Assembly: GCA_021129915.1 (NCBI GenBank)
Contig: JAJOKI010000039.1
Span: 1 to 11,424 of the forward strand
Length of the DNA stretch: 11,424 nt
Direction: 5' to 3'
Source of the DNA: Methanocellales archaeon
Lineage (GTDB): Archaea; Halobacteriota; UBA148; JAJOKI01
Shown: piece by piece, positions 6,005 to 11,424 of the stretch
How the letters are laid out: each line of letters opens with the position of its first letter
Position numbering within the stretch: the first letter of the stretch is position 1
Notes under the pieces: generated by a model
What the model saw: the letters and a program-made list of their open reading frames with translations, nothing else
The model's database searches: none
What the model was told of the DNA's origin: nothing
Made by a program: the position numbers and the translations under genes

Positions 6005-7588
6005 TTACCTTCCTTCAAAGACCTTCACAACCCTTCCAATTCCCTTGCTCTTCCCCTCCCTGAAAATGAACTTCTCACCTTCGTGGATGTGATACGGTCT
6101 GAACTTGAAGCGCATGGTGACGCGCCCCGTCTGTCCCGCCATCATATATTCCTGTTCTAATCTCTCAAATGTGGCAGCTTCCGCTATGGTTTCAATATGG
6201 ACGACGGGCTCATATCCCTTGGCAATGCGAGTCGGATGATTCAATATTATGACTTCTGCTTCAAACTCCCGGATCGATTTAATCTTCTCCTCACACAATA
6301 ACATGCCCCGACAGATGTCGGAGGGCTTGGCACCTTTGAGCGCTATCCCAACGATGTCGCCGGCGCTTGCTTTATCCACCCTGCAATAGTGTGCCTCGAT
6401 GGTCTGCACCTTGACCGGGATGAATGCTCCATAGTCAGTCGGACCAAGTTGCAGCTGGTCACCAACTTTCACCTCGCCTTGCTTGATCGAACCACTCACC
6501 ACAGTTCCAACTCCTGTCACTTGATACACTTTATCGACATACATCTGGAACGGCTTTTGGGCTCCTAGATTTCGTTTCGGTAGCTGGAGCAATAACTGAT
6601 CGAGCAGGTCAAATCCGGCCTTCGTAACGGATGAAACTCTGAGAATAGGAACTATCACACCATCATCTAATCTATTGGAAATGGTGCGGAAATCTGATTT
6701 TGATTTTATGCGCAAGGGTATCTTTCCAACCGCCTTAAGTATATGCATAATCTGTTTTTCCGTCTCTGCTATCTGTCCCTCTTCCACTCTATCGATTTTT
6801 GTGATGGCGATTATTGTCGGCAGTTCCATTGCGAGTAAAATTCCCAAATGCTCTTTTGTTACATGAGTCGCCCCATCGTCCGCCGCCACCACAAGCAACC
6901 CATAATCCAGTTTCTGACCAACGATGCCCCGTATAGTGGTCCTCAACCATGGCTCGTGACCGACGGTGTCCACGAAAGATATCAGTTTGTCCACAGATTC
7001 GACCACTCCTGCCTTTTCTTTCTTGCTCAGGGGATTCTTCAGGCGAATTGCCTTTCCATTTTTAAATCCATATACGCCATAAGACAAATCAGCGGATAGT
7101 CCCCTATCGATTTCATGGGGCTGCATGTCCAAAAATATCCTGGTCTTGCCAGCTCCATCGTCCATTATTCCAGTAACCAGAGAGCCCACCAATGTACTCT
7201 TTCCGTGGTCCACATGTCCTGCCGTACCGATCAGTATGTGCTCTTTGAGATTGGTGTGATTCTTGATAGTAAGGAGACCCACCCACCCATTGTTCACCTG
7301 GTATTCTTTGCAGTCTGTGATAATGGCCCCGGCTTCAAGCGCGATGCAGTTCAAAACAGACAATGTCTCTTTATACTTGGAGAAGGATATGCCGCGCAAC
7401 AGCCCGCCATCGGTTACTCCAACCACATAGAGCGCGGTGCCGTTCCCCATGATCAACCTGTGCTTCATCTGGCAGACCAACCCCTGCCTCCGCTCATCCT
7501 TCAGGTGCAACTCTTCTGTCAGATATTCTTTGAACTCGATGTTTTCCCGTTCTCCGTTGTCAAATATGGTTTCCAATTGGTCCATCAT
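6005..7588 (-). CDS. GTPBP1-like translational GTPase (EF-Tu/EF-1A superfamily)
   Basis: A 527-aa P-loop GTPase of the EF-1A superfamily. The G motifs are G1 GTAGHVDHGKST (121-132), a switch region with RGLSADLSYGVYGF (162-175), G3 DTVGHE (207-212), G4 TKID (263-266) and G5 SSVTKAG (319-325). Two beta-barrel domains follow as in EF-Tu: domain II (about 345-425, with VTGVGTVVSGSIKQGEVKVGD) and domain III (about 440-527). The RGLSADLSYGVYG switch and the overall length fit the GTPBP1/GTPBP2 group rather than EF-1A, SelB or IF2-gamma. GTPBP1-type proteins in eukaryotes deliver aminoacyl-tRNA or act in ribosome rescue; the archaeal role is not established. The N-terminal 115 residues are an extra domain with ENIEFKEYL (15-23) and an IMGNGTALYVVGVTDGG stretch (46-62). 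The gene lies 20 nt after taw2. MM at the start gives two adjacent ATGs with no clear ribosome-binding site. Confidence 0.87.
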   Translation of the reverse strand: MMDQLETIFDNGERENIEFKEYLTEELHLKDERRQGLVCQMKHRLIMGNGTALYVVGVTDGGLLRGISFSKYKETLSVLNCIALEAGAIITDCKEYQVNNGWVGLLTIKNHTNLKEHILIGTAGHVDHGKSTLVGSLVTGIMDDGAGKTRIFLDMQPHEIDRGLSADLSYGVYGFKNGKAIRLKNPLSKKEKAGVVESVDKLISFVDTVGHEPWLRTTIRGIVGQKLDYGLLVVAADDGATHVTKEHLGILLAMELPTIIAITKIDRVEEGQIAETEKQIMHILKAVGKIPLRIKSKSDFRTISNRLDDGVIVPILRVSSVTKAGFDLLDQLLLQLPKRNLGAQKPFQMYVDKVYQVTGVGTVVSGSIKQGEVKVGDQLQLGPTDYGAFIPVKVQTIEAHYCRVDKASAGDIVGIALKGAKPSDICRGMLLCEEKIKSIREFEAEVIILNHPTRIAKGYEPVVHIETIAEAATFERLEQEYMMAGQTGRVTMRFKFRPYHIHEGEKFIFREGKSKGIGRVVKVFEGR

Positions 7589-7608
7589 ATCATAAATCGG
7601 CTTGAAGA

Positions 7609-8448
7609 CTAAAATACTTGCGCATCGATTACGATGTGCCAGACGCCTGGAGAATATTTCTTGACCATATGGGATTTCCGTATTTTAATGGATCTGTCCA
7701 ACATTTCGGCCGTAGCTATGATTCGACTGATCGGGCGGACAAAACACAGTTTCTCAGGTGTCGTTTCGTGATAGTGAATGATTCCCCCGGGCTTCAGTGC
7801 ATTTATCCCATGAGCCAAGTGACGAAACGCTTCAAAACTGCCCATAATTACTCTATCAGCAATGCCAGCTGGCGTTTTTATGGCACAATCGCCATGTACC
7901 GGTCGGACGATACTCTCTACCCTGTTGAGCCGAATATTTTCGCATAAATATTGATATGCGAGAGGGTTAATCTCGATTGCGATGATCTTTGTCGGTTTCG
8001 CATGTACTGCCATCGGGATAGAAAAATATCCTATGCCAGCGAACATGTCCACGACGAGTTCATCTCTCCCAACTCCTGACATGCGCCTTCTTTCGTTTAG
8101 ATTTCCCTGAGAAAACATGATTCTGCTGGCATCCAGTTTAAATCGGCATCTGTTCTCCTTGTGGATTGTCTCTGTATTGGTATCTCCGGCGATTACTTCA
8201 ATCTCTGGCTCTCTGAAACGACCATTTATGGATTTCATCGCCACAACAGTCCTGCAACGAGGATATAATTTTAAAAGCGCATCTCCAACTTCCCTTCTCC
8301 TGTTTTCCAGTTGAACCGGAATGTTGACGACTATGATGTCGCCTAAAATCTGCCAACCACTTGGCAGCAGTTCTGTCTCGTCCTCGGTCAGCACACCAGC
8401 GAGAAGTTGGGAGAGGGTAACATTGCTATTGCTAATGGATTGTAACAT
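7609..8448 (-). CDS. taw2: Taw2-like tRNA wybutosine aminocarboxypropyltransferase
   Basis: A 279-aa protein of the Trm5/Tyw2 family. It has the family block RIMFSQGNLNERRRM (109-123), SAM-binding motif I VVDMFAGIGYFSIP (132-145), the acidic residue in IAIEINPLAY (156-165), and the C-terminal HYHE (225-228) and VKKYSPGVWHIVID (262-275). True Trm5 m1G37 methyltransferases carry a catalytic N-[LP]-P-[YF] motif after the D-x-x-I-M strand. Here that place reads DRVIMGSFEAF (198-208), which lacks it and fits Tyw2/Taw2. Those enzymes move the aminocarboxypropyl group of SAM onto 4-demethylwyosine at tRNA-Phe position 37. No other wybutosine gene (taw1, taw3, trm5) is in the window. It is the first gene of a unit with the GTPase gene. 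The start rests on ATG 8448 with a TATA box nearby and no strong ribosome-binding site. Confidence 0.83.
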   Translation of the reverse strand: MLQSISNSNVTLSQLLAGVLTEDETELLPSGWQILGDIIVVNIPVQLENRRREVGDALLKLYPRCRTVVAMKSINGRFREPEIEVIAGDTNTETIHKENRCRFKLDASRIMFSQGNLNERRRMSGVGRDELVVDMFAGIGYFSIPMAVHAKPTKIIAIEINPLAYQYLCENIRLNRVESIVRPVHGDCAIKTPAGIADRVIMGSFEAFRHLAHGINALKPGGIIHYHETTPEKLCFVRPISRIIATAEMLDRSIKIRKSHMVKKYSPGVWHIVIDAQVF

Positions 8449-8464
8449 GCATGACTCTCATAAT

Positions 8465-8479
8465 AGTTTATAATATTTG
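8465..8479 (-). promoter_or_regulatory. Candidate TATA box for taw2-GTPase
   Basis: On the minus strand the stretch AAATATTATAAAC lies about 20-30 nt before the taw2 ATG. With no good ribosome-binding site, this suggests a leaderless or nearly leaderless message. The 101-nt spacer 8449-8549 holds this box and the 3' end of the upstream antiporter transcript; I see nothing else in it. Confidence 0.4.
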
Positions 8480-8549
8480 ATGAGTTATATCGTTTTGCGA
8501 TAAAAGTTGTGATGGAGAGACGTTTTTAGAGAGAAATGATGGACCATAT

Positions 8550-9464
8550 TTAGGCGAATATATAGGCCATATAAGCGCAGTACCCGCCGAGTAACATCAG
8601 GCCTTCGAGGCGCGTGAGTTTCAATCCAGTCCAAAATAGTAAAGGCATGAGTGCACATACCACTAACATTACCATTATATCGACGAGTGTGGGGGAGGTA
8701 AGCGGCAATAGTACCGCACATGCCCCGATAACGAGTAGTGTGTTAAACGAAACGCTGCCTATGATATTGCCCACTGCTATATCGCTTTGATTTCTAAAGG
8801 ATGCCACTGCCGTGGTTACCAGTTCAGGTAATGATGTTCCAATTGCGACTAACGTCAGGCCGATCACGAACTCGCTCACTCCTACGTAGCGGGCCATGAC
8901 CACAGATGAATCCACCAAGAATTTGGCACCCAATAAACTTGCCAGCAGACCACCTATCACCATAATGGCATCTCGCCACGAAATGATGCGCTCGCGGTTG
9001 CCTTCGGAAGTACTTATTTTAAGTGCATCGCATACAAAATATATCATATAACCAACAAAACCAGCCAGCAATATCAGACCATCAGCCAGCCCAATTTGGC
9101 CATCCAATGACATTATAGTCATGGCAAACACTGCTACAACCATGATGAGCATTTCACGTTTAACAGTCACCATGCGAACTTCCAACGGCCTTATCATCGC
9201 ACTTATGCCCAATATCAAGCATATATTTGCCATATTTGACCCGATGACATTTCCGAGAGCTATGCCATCTCTACCGTCCAAAGAGGCTATAAAGCTCACC
9301 CCAAATTCTGGTAATGACGATCCATAGGCGAGTACCGTCAATCCTATTATCATAGGGGAAACGCTTAGTTTATCAGCCATATTGGCTGCCCCCCTCACCA
9401 GATAATCAGAGCCCTTGACGAGTAAAAAAAGCCCGAGTATGAAAAGCAATATCCATATAAACAT
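8550..9464 (-). CDS. CaCA-family sodium/calcium antiporter (NCX_Mj / YrbG type)
   Basis: A 304-aa, roughly ten-helix membrane protein with the two inverted alpha repeats of the Ca2+/cation antiporter family, close in length to M. jannaschii NCX. Alpha-1 shows AYGSSLPEFGVSFIAS (46-61) and GNVIGSNMANICLILG (71-86). Alpha-2 shows AIGTSLPELVTTAVAS (207-222) and GNIIGSVSFNTLLVIG (232-247). E53 and E214 match the central Ca2+-binding glutamates of the family. N80 and N241 sit at the second ligand positions. A cytoplasmic loop (about 150-165) links the halves. The likely role is Ca2+ extrusion driven by Na+. It starts 27 nt after the small exported-protein gene, in the same direction as pheA. Only a partial AGGAT ribosome-binding site precedes it. 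Confidence 0.94.
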   Translation of the reverse strand: MFIWILLFILGLFLLVKGSDYLVRGAANMADKLSVSPMIIGLTVLAYGSSLPEFGVSFIASLDGRDGIALGNVIGSNMANICLILGISAMIRPLEVRMVTVKREMLIMVVAVFAMTIMSLDGQIGLADGLILLAGFVGYMIYFVCDALKISTSEGNRERIISWRDAIMVIGGLLASLLGAKFLVDSSVVMARYVGVSEFVIGLTLVAIGTSLPELVTTAVASFRNQSDIAVGNIIGSVSFNTLLVIGACAVLLPLTSPTLVDIMVMLVVCALMPLLFWTGLKLTRLEGLMLLGGYCAYMAYIFA

Positions 9465-9491
9465 ATTTGATCCTATTTTCTATGGCGAGCA

Positions 9492-9716
9492 TTAATGCCA
9501 TGTGTTACAATCCGGACACCACACACGTCGCGACTCCCATTCTGGCACAAGTGATTCATTTGATGGGGGCGTTTCGTTGGCAACCGAATTGTTGTCCTGC
9601 TGCAATCCCTCCTCCTGTACAACATCATCCTCACCGCCTATTAAGGATGCGAGTGTGGAAGTGAGCATAAAGCCGACGAGTAGAATGGCAATAATCTTCC
9701 GCCTCATGGTAACCAA
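9492..9716 (-). CDS. Small exported or membrane-anchored protein ending in WCPDCNTWH, unknown function
   Basis: I do not recognise this gene. The 74-aa product begins MVTMRRKIIAILLVGFML, a positively charged then hydrophobic stretch (residues 5-26) that reads as a signal peptide or anchor without a lipobox. An acidic, Gln/Asn/Pro-rich linker (29-60) follows. It contains three N-X-S/T sequons at N42, N47 and N53, which are potential archaeal N-glycosylation sites if the linker is outside. The protein ends with W66-C67-P-D-C70-N-T-W-H74. The CxxC plus terminal His could bind a metal or be redox active, but no thioredoxin or zinc-ribbon fold fits in this length. The start is TTG 9716, chosen because AGGAG (9728-9732) lies 11 nt upstream. 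ATG 9707 (71 aa) is the alternative and lies 20 nt from that site. It begins 3 nt after the pheA stop and lies 27 nt before the antiporter, so it is probably co-transcribed. The hydrophobic start, base composition and tight spacing argue for a real gene. Confidence 0.62.
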   Translation of the reverse strand: MVTMRRKIIAILLVGFMLTSTLASLIGGEDDVVQEEGLQQDNNSVANETPPSNESLVPEWESRRVWCPDCNTWH

Positions 9717-9719
9717 AAC

Positions 9720-10535
9720 CTATACCGCTCCTGAATATGACCCGAGTACTTTTAGCACACCTGCCTTTTTTTCAACCATATTCAGAGCCTCCTGAACTTT
9801 TTTGTCCGCGATGTGTCCCTCTAAGTCTATATAAAATAGATAATCTCCTAAAGCCTTTTTGGTGGGTCTGGACTCAATCTTGGTCAAATTGATATTTCTG
9901 GAGGCGAATTCTCCCAATATTTCATAGAGCGCTCCTGGTCTGTCTTTCCGCAGATATACGATGATGGAAGTTTTGTCTTTTCCTGTCGGCTCTGGAGTCG
10001 TCCTTCCAAGCACGATGAAGCGCGTATAGTTCTCCTTTTGATCCTGGACATCACGCAGAACCACCTTGAGGCCATATTTGCCCGCAGATTCCTCTGAGGC
10101 GATGGCTGCCATTTCCTTTGACCTTGATGCCGTGCTTGCAGCATGAGCAGTACTTGCCGTCATCTGGATGTCGATGTCTCCGAAATGATCTTTGATAAAC
10201 TGCTGGCACTGTGCCAGTGCCAGGGGGTGTGAAAGGATCACCTTGATGCCATGGATGTCACCCTTCGTAAGCAAACAGTGCTTAATGGGGATGACGATTT
10301 CTCCGATTATCTGGGTTTCATCTGATATGAAATGTAGAAGGGCGTCGAGCGCCATGCCAACTGAACCCTCCAACGAGTTCTCGATGGGAATTATTCCGCA
10401 GTCCACCTCCTCATTGGCCACTGCTCTTGCCACATCGGAGATATCATCATAGTACAAAAGGTCTGCTCTGTTGTTCCATTTTTTTGTGGCATTTTCCGAG
10501 AATGTCCCCTCGGGCCCTAATAGTCCAATCCTCAT
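9720..10535 (-). CDS. pheA: Prephenate dehydratase PheA (monofunctional, with ACT domain)
   Basis: This enzyme converts prephenate to phenylpyruvate in phenylalanine synthesis. The 271-aa protein has the catalytic PDT domain (1-180), with GPEGTFSE (7-14), PIENSLEGSV (50-59), SHPLALAQC (102-110) and the catalytic TRF (171-173). An ACT regulatory domain follows (about 189-268), with GALYEIL (201-207) and ESRP (221-224). The GAL and ESRP motifs bind phenylalanine in known PheAs, so feedback inhibition is expected. It is the monofunctional archaeal form, with no fused chorismate mutase. The ATG at 10535 gives the usual MRIGLLGPEGTF start. There is no ribosome-binding site, which fits a leaderless or very short leader. 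It is divergent from trpD, linking two aromatic amino-acid branches, and heads a unit with the small exported protein and the antiporter. Confidence 0.97.
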   Translation of the reverse strand: MRIGLLGPEGTFSENATKKWNNRADLLYYDDISDVARAVANEEVDCGIIPIENSLEGSVGMALDALLHFISDETQIIGEIVIPIKHCLLTKGDIHGIKVILSHPLALAQCQQFIKDHFGDIDIQMTASTAHAASTASRSKEMAAIASEESAGKYGLKVVLRDVQDQKENYTRFIVLGRTTPEPTGKDKTSIIVYLRKDRPGALYEILGEFASRNINLTKIESRPTKKALGDYLFYIDLEGHIADKKVQEALNMVEKKAGVLKVLGSYSGAV

Positions 10536-10543
10536 GGTAGTCT

Positions 10544-10551
10544 CTGTATAA
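10544..10551 (-). promoter_or_regulatory. TTATACAG element before pheA (half of a mirrored pair)
   Basis: On the minus strand TTATACAG lies exactly 8 nt before the pheA ATG. The identical octamer lies exactly 8 nt before the trpD ATG on the plus strand. It falls between the candidate pheA TATA box (10562-10571) and the expected transcription start, where archaeal repressors often bind. A shared aromatic-amino-acid operator is an inference. Confidence 0.4.
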
Positions 10552-10561
10552 TTAGATTGTG

Positions 10562-10571
10562 AAAATATAAA
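10562..10571 (-). promoter_or_regulatory. Candidate TATA box for pheA
   Basis: On the minus strand TTTATATTTT is a good archaeal TATA-like match. A start about 26 nt downstream falls near 10540, leaving about 5 nt of leader before the pheA ATG, consistent with the missing ribosome-binding site. Confidence 0.45.
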
Positions 10572-10602
10572 TAAACATAACCTTTAAATGTAATGAACAA
10601 CA

Positions 10603-10609
10603 TTATACA
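10603..10609 (+). promoter_or_regulatory. Candidate TATA box for trpD
   Basis: TTATACA is centred about 26 nt before position 10632, giving a short-leader or leaderless trpD message. It is also a 7-base direct repeat of the element at 10623-10630, 20 bp away. TTTAAATG (10583-10590) is an alternative TATA box. Confidence 0.35.
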
Positions 10610-10622
10610 TTGGAGTATATGT

Positions 10623-10630
10623 TTATACAG
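10623..10630 (+). promoter_or_regulatory. TTATACAG element before trpD (half of a mirrored pair)
   Basis: This octamer ends 8 nt before the trpD ATG and is an exact reverse complement of the octamer before pheA, so the pair brackets the divergent promoter region symmetrically. It would sit over or just before the transcription start. Its last base is also the first base of a possible GTG start for trpD. Confidence 0.4.
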
Positions 10631-10638
10631 TGATTAAA

Positions 10639-11424
10639 ATGAAGGATGTTATAGCCAAACTCAGTGAAAGAAGGGATATCTCGATAGAAGAATCGGAGAG
10701 CGCAATGGAAAATATCCTGACATCTGCAACGGATGCACAAATCGGCGCCTTTCTAATCGCCTTGAAGATGAAAGGGGAGACATCTGAAGAGATAGCCGGC
10801 CTGGCAAGGGGCATGAAAAAAGCAGCACATACCATTTCCCCGAACATACGTCCGTTGATAGATACATGCGGTACCGGAGGCGACAAGCACAATACCATCA
10901 ACGTAAGCACAGCAGCTGCCATCGTGACAGCTTCTGCTGGCATATCGGTAGCAAAACACGGCAATTATTCGATTACATCCAAGTGCGGCAGCGCTGATGT
11001 GTTGAAAGAACTGGGCGTGAAGATAGACCTTCAGCCATCAGAGGTGAAACGTTTGATCGAGGACATTGGAATCGGGTTTATGCTCGCGCCGGTATTCCAT
11101 CCTGCCATGAAACGGGTGATACAACCGAGAAGGGATATCGGCGTGCGAACTGTGTTCAATATTTTAGGACCGCTTACCAACCCGGCAAACGCAGACGCTC
11201 AGGTAATCGGTGTTTATGACAGGACGTTGTGCCAGAAGCTCGCCGATGTTCTAAGGATTCTCGGCTCTAAAAGAGCATTGGTGGTAGCCGGAGAGGGTCT
11301 GGACGAGATATCGAATATAGGAAAGACGACAATAGCCGAATTAAAGGATGGCAAAGTCAAAACATATTCCATCATGCCTGAAGATCTGGGGATTCGTCAG
11401 GTGAGCCCGAACGACATTGCCGGC
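10639..11424 (+). CDS. trpD: Anthranilate phosphoribosyltransferase TrpD (cut by the right edge)
   Basis: This enzyme joins anthranilate to PRPP in tryptophan synthesis. The visible 262 codons stay open to the right edge. A full-length protein is usually 330-350 aa, so roughly the last quarter lies outside. The PRPP loop TCGTGGD is at 76-82, INVST at 87-91, KHGNYS at 106-111, KCGSADVL at 115-122, HPAMKRV at 154-160, RRDIGVRTVFNILGPLTNP at 164-182, and LDEIS at 221-225 with the metal-binding Asp-Glu. In most family members the HGN motif is followed by Arg; here it is Tyr110, and Cys116 replaces the usual Ser before GSAD. ATG 10639 was chosen; an in-frame GTG at 10630 would add three residues. 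A GGAG at 10612-10615 is too far from either codon to decide. It is divergent from pheA. Confidence 0.96.
   Translation, partial: MKDVIAKLSERRDISIEESESAMENILTSATDAQIGAFLIALKMKGETSEEIAGLARGMKKAAHTISPNIRPLIDTCGTGGDKHNTINVSTAAAIVTASAGISVAKHGNYSITSKCGSADVLKELGVKIDLQPSEVKRLIEDIGIGFMLAPVFHPAMKRVIQPRRDIGVRTVFNILGPLTNPANADAQVIGVYDRTLCQKLADVLRILGSKRALVVAGEGLDEISNIGKTTIAELKDGKVKTYSIMPEDLGIRQVSPNDIAG

Noticed and set aside
7115..7612. 165-codon open frame on the plus strand over the GTPase N-terminus
   Set aside because: It mirrors the GTPase coding sequence and shows no recognisable protein feature.
9492..9515. WCPDC as a thioredoxin active site
   Set aside because: Only four residues follow it and a low-complexity linker precedes it, so no thioredoxin fold can surround the motif.
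10587..10610. AATGTAATG / CATTATACATT inverted repeat in the pheA-trpD spacer
   Set aside because: Only TAATG/CATTA pair cleanly; the outer arms need a 2-nt bulge, and it is less convincing than the octamer pair.
1..11424. A new defence, mobile or gene-cluster system
   Set aside because: Every long reading frame but one belongs to a known housekeeping family, and there are no transposase, integrase, toxin, CRISPR or repeat-array signals on either strand.

Overview
The window reads as a chromosomal segment of a euryarchaeon. The evidence is archaeal-type aspartate carbamoyltransferase (pyrB plus pyrI), a homodimeric-type archaeal NAC with a UBA domain, archaeal TrmI, a Taw2-type wybutosine enzyme, an NfeD/slipin pair, and AT-rich TATA-like promoters, several of which suit leaderless messages. 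A methanogen or a methanogen-related (ANME/Syntropharchaeum-like) lineage is plausible, but nothing here fixes the taxon. Coding density is high. I see no rRNA, tRNA, CRISPR array, insertion sequence or prophage gene.

Layout. Positions 12-1399 (minus strand) hold pyrB followed by pyrI with a 4-nt ATGA overlap. Positions 1566-3630 (plus) hold a membrane NfeD-type serine protease followed by a slipin (stomatin-like SPFH protein), the classic archaeal protease/substrate pair. The pyrB and nfeD starts diverge from a spacer that carries a perfectly centred gapped palindrome. Positions 3651-4750 (minus) hold NAC followed by the tRNA m1A methyltransferase TrmI. Positions 4821-5990 (plus) hold the NAD(P)HX repair locus. 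Its C-terminal dehydratase (NnrD) is intact, but the N-terminal epimerase domain (NnrE) survives only as frameshifted, deleted remnants. Positions 6005-8448 (minus) hold taw2 followed by a GTPBP1-like translational GTPase. Positions 8550-10535 (minus) hold pheA, a small exported protein of unknown function, and a Na+/Ca2+-type antiporter. From 10639 to the right edge (plus) lies trpD, which is cut by the window end.

Most of these genes are housekeeping: pyrimidine and aromatic amino-acid synthesis, tRNA modification, nascent-chain handling, cofactor repair and membrane quality control. I see no multi-gene novel system. The most unusual points are the eroded NnrE domain, the 8-base element TTATACAG placed exactly 8 nt before both the pheA and the trpD ATG, the palindrome between pyrB and nfeD, and the small sequon-rich exported protein ending in a WCPDC motif.
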